Shown here piece after piece: positions 1 through 6,842 of a stretch of 15,135 nucleotides of DNA. Origin of the DNA: Chloroflexota bacterium. Lineage in GTDB: Bacteria > Chloroflexota > Anaerolineae > Anaerolineales > UBA4823. Position 1 is the first letter of the stretch; every line of letters begins with the position of its first letter. The position numbers and the translations under genes were made by a program. The notes under the pieces were generated by a model. That model saw nothing but the letters and a program-made list of their open reading frames with translations. It did not search any database and had not been told where the DNA came from. Location: the NCBI GenBank assembly GCA_023395675.1, contig JAEWYL010000086.1, forward strand, positions 1 to 15,135, given 5' to 3'.

Positions 1-269
1 ACCTGCGCCAGGTCCCGGAGTGGTCCATGCTGGAGCGCGAGGGGATCTGGCAGCTTGAGCGGGAGTTTCGCTTCAAGAATTTCGCCCAGGCGCTGGAGTT
101 CACCAACCGGGTGGGAGCGCTGGCGGAAGCCGAGGACCACCATCCGGCGCTGCTCACCGAATGGGGGCGCGTGACGGTCACCTGGTGGACTCATGCCGTG
201 CGGGGGCTGCACCGCAACGACTTTATCATGGCGGCGAAAACCGGGGAGCTCTATTCTCAGCCGGGCTGA
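1..269 (+). CDS. phhB: Pterin-4a-carbinolamine dehydratase, 5'-truncated
   Basis: The frame is open from base 3 to a TGA at 267-269, so the true start lies before the window; the ATG at 27 is internal. About 88 residues are visible. The segment EAEDHHPALLTEWGRVTV carries the family's HHP motif, and it is followed by the conserved WTH and GL..NDF blocks near the C-terminus, the usual end of these ~95-110 aa proteins. The family dehydrates 4a-hydroxytetrahydrobiopterin, the by-product of aromatic amino acid hydroxylases. In bacteria without such a hydroxylase the same fold is linked to molybdopterin or folate metabolism, so the substrate here is open. A 7-bp inverted repeat spans the stop codon and a terminator follows, so this gene ends its own transcript. 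Confidence 0.88.
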   Translation, partial: LRQVPEWSMLEREGIWQLEREFRFKNFAQALEFTNRVGALAEAEDHHPALLTEWGRVTVTWWTHAVRGLHRNDFIMAAKTGELYSQPG

Positions 270-279
270 GAGAGCCCGG
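261..279. repeat. Inverted repeat across the phhB stop codon
   Basis: CCGGGCT (261-267) and AGCCCGG (273-279) are perfect reverse complements with a 5-nt loop, and the TGA stop begins in the left arm. No T-run follows, so by itself it is not an intrinsic terminator. It may protect the mRNA 3' end or slow polymerase before the T-tailed hairpin about 30 nt downstream. Confidence 0.5.
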
Positions 280-310
280 TAGTTCTGAACCGCGAAAATT
301 CGACCTGAAA

Positions 311-344
311 GCGGCGGGCGCGCCAGCCCCGCCGCGTTTTTCTG
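311..344 (+). terminator. Rho-independent terminator after phhB
   Basis: GCGGCGGG (311-318) pairs with CCCGCCGC (328-335) around a 9-nt loop. After one G comes TTTTT (337-341), then CTGTTT. A GC-only 8-bp stem followed directly by a T-run is a standard intrinsic terminator, placed about 40 nt after the dehydratase stop. It isolates that gene from the TetR operon. Confidence 0.85.
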
Positions 345-529
345 TTTAACGCCTGTGGAATATCGAAACGACCCCCCAAAATATTTCGCCAACTATTTCG
401 CACTCGCCGAGGCAGCACTCAAAAGCTGCATAAAAAGGTGTGATTTGTGGGCGCTGAGACCTGTGTCCGGCCGCCACGCCGGTACACCTCGTTAACAATC
501 ATTACGTGTACTTTTCCTGGAACTGGCGG
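345..529. other. Non-coding spacer upstream of the TetR operon
   Basis: This is an AT-richer stretch with no convincing ORF. It holds a tandem-like TATTTCGC pair near 383-400, a short GCAGC/GCTGC hairpin (412-416/425-429), and GTACAC/GTGTAC arms (482-487/506-511) around a GTTAAC palindrome at 491-496. The last could be a second regulator site just upstream of the -35 element, but nothing supports it beyond symmetry. Confidence 0.4.
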
Positions 530-557
530 TTGACATTCAGGAAAAACGGGCTACACT
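530..557 (+). promoter_or_regulatory. Promoter of the TetR/ABC exporter operon
   Basis: A perfect -35 TTGACA (530-535) is followed after 16 nt by a -10-like TACACT (552-557). Transcription would start near 564-566, inside the palindrome at 557-578. This places the start point downstream of the ATG at 558 and so argues that 558 is not the translation start of the regulator. Confidence 0.75.
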
Positions 558-578
558 ATGAATGAACGTTCGTTCATA
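557..578. promoter_or_regulatory. Probable TetR autorepressor operator
   Basis: The 22 bp from 557 to 578 form a dyad centred between 567 and 568 (left half TATGAATGAAC, right half GTTCGTTCATA) with a single mismatched pair. Length and symmetry fit operators of TetR-family dimers. It covers the predicted transcription start, directly ahead of the TetR gene, so binding would block the whole five-gene operon. The link to this regulator is inferred from position. Confidence 0.7.
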
Positions 579-590
579 AACGAGGAGCTT

Positions 591-1241
591 ATGGAAAGAG
601 ACCTTGTTACCCGGGGTGAACACACCCGCTCACAGATCGTCCGCGCCGCCTACCGGCTCTTCCATAGCCAGGGTTTTCACGGCACATCCATGCGCCAGAT
701 TGCCCAGGAGGCGGGGATCGCGGTGGGCGGCATCTACAATCATTTTTCCGGTAAAGAGGAGATCTTTATCGCCGTTCTGGACGCCTATCATCCCTACCAT
801 GGGATCCTGCAGGCTTTGGAGGGTTCATTTGAGGAAAGTGCGGAGGAGTTTATCCGGCAGGCGGCGAATGTGATGATCCAGGAATTGGAGCGGCGGCCCG
901 AATTTCTCAACCTGATGCTGGTGGAGATCGTCGAGTTCAACGCCCGGCACATTCCCAAGATCTTTGCCGCCGTCTTCCCACGGATGGCCCCGCTTTTGCT
1001 GGGCTTTCAAGAACGGAGCGGTGAATTGCGTCCGATCCCGCTCCCGATCGTATTCCGGGTCTTTCTGGGCCTGTTTTTCTCTTACTACATCACCGGTAAA
1101 CTGATGGGTGGGCAGCTTCCGCCGGAGTTCAGTCAGAACGATCTGCAGCATTTCATCGATATTTTCTTGCACGGGGTCCTGGTGGAAAACCCGGACGGCA
1201 GCCCCGGACCGGGCGCTGCAGGCGAGGCAGAAAATGGTTAG
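591..1241 (+). CDS. TetR/AcrR-family transcriptional regulator
   Basis: A 216-residue repressor-type protein. The N-terminal TetR DNA-binding domain spans about residues 10-57: helix 1 around TRSQIVRAAYRLF, then the helix-turn-helix at 33-54 (TSMRQIAQEAGIAVGGIYNHF) and the typical FSGKEEI segment. The remaining ~150 residues are the variable ligand-binding and dimerisation domain, ending in a Gly/Pro-rich tail. I chose ATG 591, preceded by GAGGAG (582-587), over the in-frame ATG at 558, because 558 lies inside the operator and upstream of the predicted transcript start. The gene overlaps the permease start by 8 nt (ATGGTTAG), which indicates translational coupling. Operon content matches CecR (YbiH), the regulator of ybhGFSR in E. 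coli, so it probably senses an exporter substrate; the ligand is unknown. Confidence 0.9.
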   Translation: MERDLVTRGEHTRSQIVRAAYRLFHSQGFHGTSMRQIAQEAGIAVGGIYNHFSGKEEIFIAVLDAYHPYHGILQALEGSFEESAEEFIRQAANVMIQELERRPEFLNLMLVEIVEFNARHIPKIFAAVFPRMAPLLLGFQERSGELRPIPLPIVFRVFLGLFFSYYITGKLMGGQLPPEFSQNDLQHFIDIFLHGVLVENPDGSPGPGAAGEAENG

Positions 1242-2367
1242 TTCACGCCTGGTTTCGATTATCCGCAAAGAGTTTATCCAGATCCTGCGCGACCCGCGCA
1301 CGCTGGCGCTGGTGCTGGTGATCCCGGTCATGCAGCTGGTATTGCTGGGCTACGCCGCCACGAACGACGTCCGCAACCTGCCCCTGGCGGTGATCGACCA
1401 GGATCGCAGCGCCGCCTCCCGGGCCCTGCTGGATGCTTACCGCGCCGCCGATTACTTTCGCCTGGAGGTGGAAGTGGATTCGGAAGAGGATTTGCGCCGT
1501 TTGATCGACCACGGCCAGGCGCGGGCCGGGATGATCATCCCGCCCGATTACAGCCGCAGGCTCCGGGCCGGGGAGCAGGCGCAGGTGGCTTTTATCCTGG
1601 ATGGGAGCGATCCTACCGTCGCCTCCACTTCGCTCTCCGCGGCTCAACTGATCGGGCAGCAGCACGGCACGCAGGTGCTCTCCGCGCGGCTGGCCCGCAG
1701 CGGGCTGCCGCTGGCGCTGGAGCTGCCCGTGGAAGTGCGCTCTCGCGTCTGGTACAACCCCGATCTGGTCAGCGCACATTTTATGATCCCCGGCGTGATC
1801 GGGATGATCCTGTACGCCCTCACCTCTATCCTGACCGCCACCGCCATCGTCCGCGAACGCGAGCGAGGCACCATTGAACAGCTCATCGTCACCCCCATCC
1901 GGCCCTGGGAGCTCGTGGTCGGGAAGATGCTGCCGTACGTGATCCTGGCCTTCCTGAATACCCTGGAAGTACTGGCGATCGGGGCCTGGTGGTTCGATGT
2001 GCCGGTGCGCGGGGACCTGGGCCTGATCCTGTCGCTCTCCGGGCTCTTCCTCCTCTCCAGCCTGGGGATCGGCCTGCTGGCGTCCTCGATCGCCAACACG
2101 CAGCAGGAGGCGATGCTGGTGGTGTGGATGACCCTGCTGCCCGGGCTTTTCCTTTCCGGGTTCTTTTTTCCGCTGGAGGCGATGCCCAGGTTCCTGGAGT
2201 TGATCTCATACCTGATGCCCCTGCGCTATTATCTGGAGATCATCCGCGCCCTGATGTTAAAGGGGGCGGGGCTGGAGGCGATCCGGGGGGAGGTGCTGGC
2301 GCTGGCGTTATTTGGCACCGGCATTATGGCCGCAGCAGCCCTGCGGTTCCGCAAGCGCCTGGATTAG
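1234..2367 (+). CDS. ABC-2 type exporter permease, YbhS/YbhR-like
   Basis: A 377-residue membrane subunit starting at ATG 1234, inside the end of the TetR gene; the frame also reads open upstream, but residue 1 of MVSSRLVSIIRKEF fits the family start. The N-terminal amphipathic segment RKEFIQILRDPRTLAL precedes TM1 (about 23-40). A large extracytoplasmic domain follows (about 42-178), then five more helices (about 181-206, 233-253, 262-286, 292-313, 350-371). The coupling segment RERERGTIEQLIVTPI (207-222) and LSGFFFPLEAMP (307-318) are ABC-2 hallmarks. It would form the export pathway with the ATPases encoded downstream. It is the only permease in the operon, whereas YbhFSR-type transporters use two, so it probably homodimerises unless a partner is encoded elsewhere. 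Confidence 0.9.
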   Translation: MVSSRLVSIIRKEFIQILRDPRTLALVLVIPVMQLVLLGYAATNDVRNLPLAVIDQDRSAASRALLDAYRAADYFRLEVEVDSEEDLRRLIDHGQARAGMIIPPDYSRRLRAGEQAQVAFILDGSDPTVASTSLSAAQLIGQQHGTQVLSARLARSGLPLALELPVEVRSRVWYNPDLVSAHFMIPGVIGMILYALTSILTATAIVRERERGTIEQLIVTPIRPWELVVGKMLPYVILAFLNTLEVLAIGAWWFDVPVRGDLGLILSLSGLFLLSSLGIGLLASSIANTQQEAMLVVWMTLLPGLFLSGFFFPLEAMPRFLELISYLMPLRYYLEIIRALMLKGAGLEAIRGEVLALALFGTGIMAAAALRFRKRLD

Positions 2368-2385
2368 TGGTCTTTTCTTGAAAAC

Positions 2386-2391
2386 AGGAGG
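2386..2391 (+). promoter_or_regulatory. Strong Shine-Dalgarno of the membrane fusion gene
   Basis: AGGAGG lies 5 nt before ATG 2397. It fixes the start of the membrane fusion protein and gives it independent initiation despite the 29-nt gap after the permease stop. Confidence 0.8.
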
Positions 2392-2396
2392 CATAA

Positions 2397-3884
2397 ATGC
2401 ATCCACGTGTGCGTTTCACCATCCCGCTCGTGCTGGTTCTTGTCCTTGCTGGGGCGGGGGTCTGGTATTACAACCGCCCGGCGGCTGCGGAGGAGGCCGG
2501 CGCGCTGTCGGCCTCGGGCACGGTTGAGGCGGTGGAGCTGTCCCTCGCGCCAGAATTGGGGGGACGGGTGAGCGAAATTCTGGTGCAGGAGGGGGAGCGC
2601 GTCGATCCGGGGCAGATCCTGTTCAGGCTGGACGGCGAGCTGCTCCAGGCACAGCGCCGCCGGGCGGAAACCGCGCTGGAGACAGCCCGGGCCGGGATCG
2701 AGGCGGCAGCGAGCCAGGTGGGCGGGGCCGAAGCGGCTCTCTCCGCAGCCCGGGCCGCGCTTGACGCGGCGGAGGTTGGGGTAGAGACGGCGCGCCTGCA
2801 GGTGCAAATGGCTCTGGACTCCGCCCGCCTGACAGAATTGCCCGCCCGCGAGCGGGCCTGGCGCGGCCAGCAGCCCTACCCGCTGGCGCTTCCCGAATGG
2901 TATTTTTCCGAAGCGGAGACCCTGGACGCGGCCCGCTCGGAGGTAGAGGCGGCCCGGGCGGATTCTCGGGCCGCCCAGGAAGCGCTTACCCGCCTGATCG
3001 ATACTCAGGAGAACGAGCCTCTCAGCGCGGCAGAGGCGCGCCTGGTCCAGGCACAGGAGACCTACCAGGTGGCTGGCGAGGTGCTGGCGCGGGCGAAGCT
3101 GAATATGGAGGTGGCCCTGGAAGAGGCTGCCCAGGACGCCTTCGACGCGGCCGAGGAGCAGCTCAAAGCAGCCCAGGATGAATACGACCGCCTCCTGGAT
3201 GCGACCGGCGACAGCGTACTGCTGGAGGCGCGCGCCCGGGTTGCTGTGGCGCAGGCGCGCTACGAGATCGCCCTGGACCGCCTGGCCCGCCTGCAGACCG
3301 GGGACCAGGCCCTCAGCGTCCAGGCGGCGGAGCTGGGGTTAAGGGCCGCTGAAGCGGCGCGCTCTCAGGCCGGGGCGGCCCTGGACCAGGCGGAACGCGG
3401 CCTGGAGGGCGCCCTGGCCCGCCAGGTGCAGGCCGAGCGCGCCGCCGCACAGGCGCAGGCCGAGCTGGACTTGCTGGACTTGCAGATCGAAAAGCTGAAC
3501 GTTTACGCTCCGGCCGCCGGCAGGGTGACCGGCCGCCTGGTCGAACCCGGGGAGGTGGTGAACGCCGGTATGCCGGTGCTCACCCTGGGATACCTGGACG
3601 GCCTGACCATTACCGTCTACCTGCCCGAAGATCAATACGGGCAGGTGCAGGTCGGCGCCGCGGCGGCCGTAGAGGTGGATTCTTTCCCCGCCGTGGTGTT
3701 CGAAGCGCAGGTGCTGCGCATCGCCGATCGGGCGGAGTTCACTCCCCGGAACGTGCAGACCCAGGAAGGCCGGCGTTCCACGGTGTTCGCCGTGGAGCTG
3801 TCGGTGACCGACCCGGATGGGCATCTGAAGCCGGGGATGCCGGCAGATGTCGTTTTTCAGGCCGGGGAAGCGGGCGGGAGTTGA
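2397..3884 (+). CDS. HlyD/YbhG-family membrane fusion protein with extended coiled coil
   Basis: A 495-residue periplasmic-adaptor-type protein. Residues 8-24 form an N-terminal membrane anchor. The first barrel-sandwich (lipoyl-like) half is about 41-79 (GTVEAVELSLAPELGGRV) and the second about 366-398 (NVYAPAAGRVTGRLVEPG). Between them lies an Ala/Glu/Arg-rich helical hairpin of nearly 290 residues. The C-terminal beta-barrel contains AEFTPRNVQTQE (446-457), a block I recognise from YbhG-type proteins. E. coli YbhG is about 330 aa, so the extra length is in the hairpin. The hairpin is interrupted at about 155-172 by a Trp/Pro/Tyr-rich non-coiled segment (WRGQQPYPLALPEWYF). It would bridge the permease to the outer envelope or extracellular side. 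No TolC-like gene is present, so the partner is unclear. Its TGA overlaps the next ATG (TGATG). Confidence 0.9.
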   Translation: MHPRVRFTIPLVLVLVLAGAGVWYYNRPAAAEEAGALSASGTVEAVELSLAPELGGRVSEILVQEGERVDPGQILFRLDGELLQAQRRRAETALETARAGIEAAASQVGGAEAALSAARAALDAAEVGVETARLQVQMALDSARLTELPARERAWRGQQPYPLALPEWYFSEAETLDAARSEVEAARADSRAAQEALTRLIDTQENEPLSAAEARLVQAQETYQVAGEVLARAKLNMEVALEEAAQDAFDAAEEQLKAAQDEYDRLLDATGDSVLLEARARVAVAQARYEIALDRLARLQTGDQALSVQAAELGLRAAEAARSQAGAALDQAERGLEGALARQVQAERAAAQAQAELDLLDLQIEKLNVYAPAAGRVTGRLVEPGEVVNAGMPVLTLGYLDGLTITVYLPEDQYGQVQVGAAAAVEVDSFPAVVFEAQVLRIADRAEFTPRNVQTQEGRRSTVFAVELSVTDPDGHLKPGMPADVVFQAGEAGGS

Positions 3885-4900
3885 TGGCCGCGATCGAAGC
3901 AGTGCGCGTGTGGAAATCGTTCGGGCAGACCCAGGCTGTCCGGGATCTGCACCTGCGGGTGCAGGCCGGTGAGATTTACGGCCTGGTCGGGCCGGATGGA
4001 GCCGGGAAGACCACCGCCATGCGCCTGTTGTGTGGGGCGATGCTCCCGGATCCTCCGGCCCAGGGAGGCGAGCCGCCTGAAATCCGCATCTGCGGCCAGG
4101 ACGTCTTGCGCCAGCCGGAGGCGGCCCGGGCTTCCATCGGCTACCTGGCGCAGCGCTTCTCGCTGTACGAGGATCTCACCGTGCTGGAGAATATCCGTTT
4201 CTTCGCCGAGCTGCGCGGCCTGCGGGCGGCCGAGTGGCGCCCGCGCTGCATGGAGATCCTCGAGTTTGTCGGCCTGGAGCCGTTTACCGGGCGGCGGGCG
4301 GGCCAGCTCTCGGGCGGGATGAAGCAGAAACTGGGATTGGCCGCCGCCCTGGTGCACAGGCCTCGCCTGCTCCTGCTGGATGAGCCCACTACCGGGGTGG
4401 ACCCTGTCACCCGCCAGGATTTCTGGCAGCTTATCATTCGCCTGACGGCCGGCCCGGCGGGTGAGGTTTCCCCGAGCGAGGAAAGGGTCGCGGTGCTGGT
4501 CAGCACGCCTTACATGGACGAGGCGGCGCGCTGCGCGCGGGTGGGTTTCTTGCAGGGCGGGCGGCTGCTGTTGGAGAGCACGCCGGCTGAACTGCGCACC
4601 CGGCTGGAAGGCCGGATGATCGAACTGCGCGGCTCTCCCATCCTCCATTTCAGGCGCCAGGCCGAGATGGACCCTGGCGTGGAAGACGTGCAGATGTTTG
4701 GCGACCGCCTGCACCTGCGGGCGCGGCCTGGAGAGACGCAGGCGGTGCTCTCCCGGCTTGAGCAAAGCCTGCGAGGCGAGGGCGGGGGACGACCGCTTCT
4801 GCGCAGCATACCCCCCCAATTGGAAGACGTGTTCATCTCGCTGCTGGTGGAGACGGGCTCAAAGGAGGCTCCACCGCGGCGTTCGGGACAGGAGGTGTAG
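3884..4900 (+). CDS. ABC exporter ATPase 1 (YbhF N-half-like, H-loop His replaced by Pro)
   Basis: A 338-residue nucleotide-binding subunit. It has Walker A GPDGAGKTT (36-44), Q-loop Q90, a canonical LSGGM signature (142-146) and Walker B LLLLDEP (162-168). The switch position reads STPYMDEA, so Pro209 stands where ABC ATPases normally have His. The GPDGAGKTT form and the STxYxDEA form resemble the N-terminal ABC domain of YbhF as I remember it. The C-terminal ~100 residues end in a PPQLEDVFI block typical of DrrA/YbhF-type subunits. ATG 3884 overlaps the preceding stop and has GGGAG 3 nt upstream; TTG 3881 would add one residue. It most likely heterodimerises with the next gene product and contributes the signature of the competent ATP site. 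Confidence 0.9.
   Translation: MAAIEAVRVWKSFGQTQAVRDLHLRVQAGEIYGLVGPDGAGKTTAMRLLCGAMLPDPPAQGGEPPEIRICGQDVLRQPEAARASIGYLAQRFSLYEDLTVLENIRFFAELRGLRAAEWRPRCMEILEFVGLEPFTGRRAGQLSGGMKQKLGLAAALVHRPRLLLLDEPTTGVDPVTRQDFWQLIIRLTAGPAGEVSPSEERVAVLVSTPYMDEAARCARVGFLQGGRLLLESTPAELRTRLEGRMIELRGSPILHFRRQAEMDPGVEDVQMFGDRLHLRARPGETQAVLSRLEQSLRGEGGGRPLLRSIPPQLEDVFISLLVETGSKEAPPRRSGQEV
4890..4895 (+). promoter_or_regulatory. Shine-Dalgarno pointing to a possible CTG start
   Basis: AGGAGG sits 6 nt before an in-frame CTG at 4902-4904 and 18 nt before the GTG at 4914. The spacing is ideal for CTG and too long for GTG, which has only GAAGGA (4904-4909) with a 4-nt gap. The real start of ATPase 2 is therefore uncertain between 4902 and 4914. 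Confidence 0.5.
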
Positions 4901-4913
4901 CCTGAAGGACAGA

Positions 4914-5810
4914 GTGATCCACGTGAGCGGCCTGACGCGCCTGTTTGGGGATTTCGTGGCGGTGGACCACGTCTCGTTCTCGGTTTTCTCCGGGGAAGTG
5001 GTCGGGTACCTGGGCCCGAACGGCTCGGGGAAGACGACCACCATCCGCATGCTGCTGGGACTGCTGCGCCTATCCGGCGGAGAAGGGCGCGTCCTCGGGT
5101 ACGATATTGCCCGCCAGGCGGAGAAGATCCGCGCGCAGGCCGGGTATATGTCGCAGAAATTCGCCCTTTATAACGATCTGACCGTGATGGAGAACCTGGC
5201 CTTTTATGCCGGGGTCTATGGGGTGCGCGAGCGCGGGCGGTTGGAGGAAGTGCTGGAATTGACGGGCTTGAGCTCACAGGCGCGCCTGCGGGCAGGCGAC
5301 CTGTCTACCGGCTGGCGGCAGCGCCTGGCCCTGGGCGCCGCCATCGTGCACCGCCCGCGGCTGCTATTCCTCGATGAGCCCACCGGCGGCGTGGATCCCG
5401 GCGCGCGGCGCGCCTTCTGGGACCTGATTTACACCCTGGTGGAGGAGGGCGTGACGGCCCTGGTCACCACGCATTACATGGACGAGGCGGAGTACTGCCA
5501 CCGAGTGGGGATCATGCGCGCCGGACGCCTGCTTGCTATGGATACCCCCACCGCGTTGAAAGAGAATATCCTGGCGGGACCTGCCTGGGATATCGTCGCT
5601 GAGCCGCTCTTGCCGGCCCTTTCGGCCCTGGAAAGCAGCCCGCTCGTGCTGCGCACCGGCCTGTCCGGCGATCACCTGAGGGCTATCACCCGGCCCGGGA
5701 CCGGCGCAGAGGACCTGCAGGCCGCATTGTCCGCCGCCGGGCTCCGGGCTGTAGAGGCGCGCCAGACTATACCCACTTTGGAAGACGTTTTCCTGGCGCT
5801 GGCGGTTTGA
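4914..5810 (+). CDS. ABC exporter ATPase 2 (YbhF C-half-like, LSTGW signature)
   Basis: A 298-residue subunit counted from GTG 4914; CTG 4902 would add four residues. It has Walker A GPNGSGKTT (34-42), Q-loop Q81, Walker B LLFLDEP (150-156) and the intact switch histidine H187 (TTHYMDEAEYC). The signature is LSTGW (130-134) instead of LSGGQ/M; YbhF's C-terminal domain has a similar GW form as I recall. The C-terminus ends IPTLEDVFLAL, as in other exporter ATPases of this type. The upstream ATPase stops at 4900, so the two are tightly linked and probably made together. Frame continuity upstream of 4902 is a shadow of the first ATPase gene. This is the last gene of the exporter operon; no hairpin terminator is visible before the next gene. 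Confidence 0.9.
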   Translation: MIHVSGLTRLFGDFVAVDHVSFSVFSGEVVGYLGPNGSGKTTTIRMLLGLLRLSGGEGRVLGYDIARQAEKIRAQAGYMSQKFALYNDLTVMENLAFYAGVYGVRERGRLEEVLELTGLSSQARLRAGDLSTGWRQRLALGAAIVHRPRLLFLDEPTGGVDPGARRAFWDLIYTLVEEGVTALVTTHYMDEAEYCHRVGIMRAGRLLAMDTPTALKENILAGPAWDIVAEPLLPALSALESSPLVLRTGLSGDHLRAITRPGTGAEDLQAALSAAGLRAVEARQTIPTLEDVFLALAV

Positions 5811-5812
5811 CG

Positions 5813-5825
5813 TATAATTCCGGGC
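5813..5825 (+). promoter_or_regulatory. Promoter -10 giving a likely leaderless PfkB mRNA
   Basis: A perfect TATAAT (5813-5818) ends 7 nt before ATG 5826, so transcription would begin at or next to the A of the start codon. No Shine-Dalgarno lies between. The -35 region (TTCCTG at 5790-5795, 17-nt spacing) is poor and lies inside the ATPase 2 coding sequence. Confidence 0.65.
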
Positions 5826-6842
5826 ATGGACATCGCCTCGCCCCAGTACCTGTTTGCCGGCCTGCTGCTGCGAGAATACCTCATCTTGCCGTCCGGGCAG
5901 GCACTGCTGGACGTACCCGGGGGGAACCTCCTCTACGCTTCCGCCGGCCTCACCCTCTGGGAGCCCAATCCCCCGCCCGGGCTGGTGGCCCGGGTCGGCG
6001 AGGATTACCCGCAGGATTGGCTGGAGACCTTCAGGCGGCGAGGCCTGGACACGCGCGGGATCCGCATCCTGCCCCAGGCCCTGGACGTGCGCTCTTTCGC
6101 CGCCTACAGCGACCGGACCACCAGGATTCAGGACGAACCCGTAGCCCATTTTGCCCGCCTGGGGCTGCCTTTTCCCCGCGCCCTGCTCGGCTACCGGGCC
6201 CAGCCCCAGTTGGACAGCAAGACCCGCCTGCTGCCCACCTCGCTGCGCCAGAGCGATATCATCCCCGATTTCCTGGACGCCAACGCAGCCCACCTCTGCC
6301 CCATGGATTACCTCACCCACAGCCTGCTGCCCGCCGTCCTGCGCCAGGCGGAGTTCACCACCGTCACGCTGGACCCCTCCAGCGGGTACATGAACCCCAC
6401 TTTCTGGGATGACGTGCCCGCCCTGCTGACCGGGCTGACCGCTTTTCTCCCCTCGGAAGAGGACCTGCGCTCGCTTTTCCAGGGGCGCACGCACGACCTG
6501 TGGGAGATGGCGGAGGCCCTGGCCTCATACGGCTGCGAGATCATCGTCATCAAGCGCGGGGAACGGGGCCAGCTCCTCTATGACGCGGCCTCCCGCCAGC
6601 GCTGGGAGATCCCCCCCTATCCGGTCAACGTGGTGGACCCCTCCGGCGCGGGTGACGCCTTCTGCGGCGGTTTTCTGGCGGGCTACCGGCGCACCTACGA
6701 GCCGCTGATGGCGGTCCTGCACGGGAACATCTCCGCTTCGATGACGGTGGAGGGGATCGGCCCCTTCTACGCCCTGGATGCGCTGCCGGGCCTGGCCCAG
6801 GCGCGCCTGGAAGCCCAGAAAAATTCTGTGAGAAAAATCTAG
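5826..6842 (+). CDS. PfkB-family (ribokinase-like) carbohydrate kinase
   Basis: A 338-residue kinase of the ribokinase superfamily, which phosphorylates sugars, nucleosides or similar alcohols with ATP. The N-terminal substrate region has GGN (32-34) followed by ARVGEDYPQDWLETFRRRGL, matching the PfkB signature-1 area. The C-terminal signature 2 is DPSGAGDAFCGGFLAG (271-286) with the anion-hole GAG and catalytic base D277. The middle (about residues 100-200) is divergent, with no lid residues I can assign, so the substrate cannot be named. The start at 5826 follows from a TATAAT only 7 nt upstream and no alternative start with a ribosome site. Its TAG stop shares one base with the GTG of the M20 peptidase gene (TAGTG), so the two form a small coupled operon. 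Confidence 0.85.
   Translation: MDIASPQYLFAGLLLREYLILPSGQALLDVPGGNLLYASAGLTLWEPNPPPGLVARVGEDYPQDWLETFRRRGLDTRGIRILPQALDVRSFAAYSDRTTRIQDEPVAHFARLGLPFPRALLGYRAQPQLDSKTRLLPTSLRQSDIIPDFLDANAAHLCPMDYLTHSLLPAVLRQAEFTTVTLDPSSGYMNPTFWDDVPALLTGLTAFLPSEEDLRSLFQGRTHDLWEMAEALASYGCEIIVIKRGERGQLLYDAASRQRWEIPPYPVNVVDPSGAGDAFCGGFLAGYRRTYEPLMAVLHGNISASMTVEGIGPFYALDALPGLAQARLEAQKNSVRKI

Noticed and set aside
482..511. GTACAC/GTGTAC arms around GTTAAC upstream of the TetR promoter
   Set aside because: Six-base arms with an 18-nt gap; weaker than the 22-bp dyad at 557-578 and no independent support.
1108..1233. Upstream extension of the first permease frame
   Set aside because: It lies within the TetR coding sequence and adds Ser/Arg-rich residues before the conserved permease N-terminus; ATG 1234 is the better start.
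825..1331. Minus-strand ORF opposite the TetR gene
   Set aside because: It overlaps a clear TetR coding region on the other strand and shows no recognisable domain; a shadow of GC-rich codon use.
2373..2384. TTTTC-TT-GAAAA palindrome between permease and adaptor genes
   Set aside because: A 2-nt loop and an AT stem with no T-run; it cannot act as a terminator and lies in a 29-nt gap within an operon.
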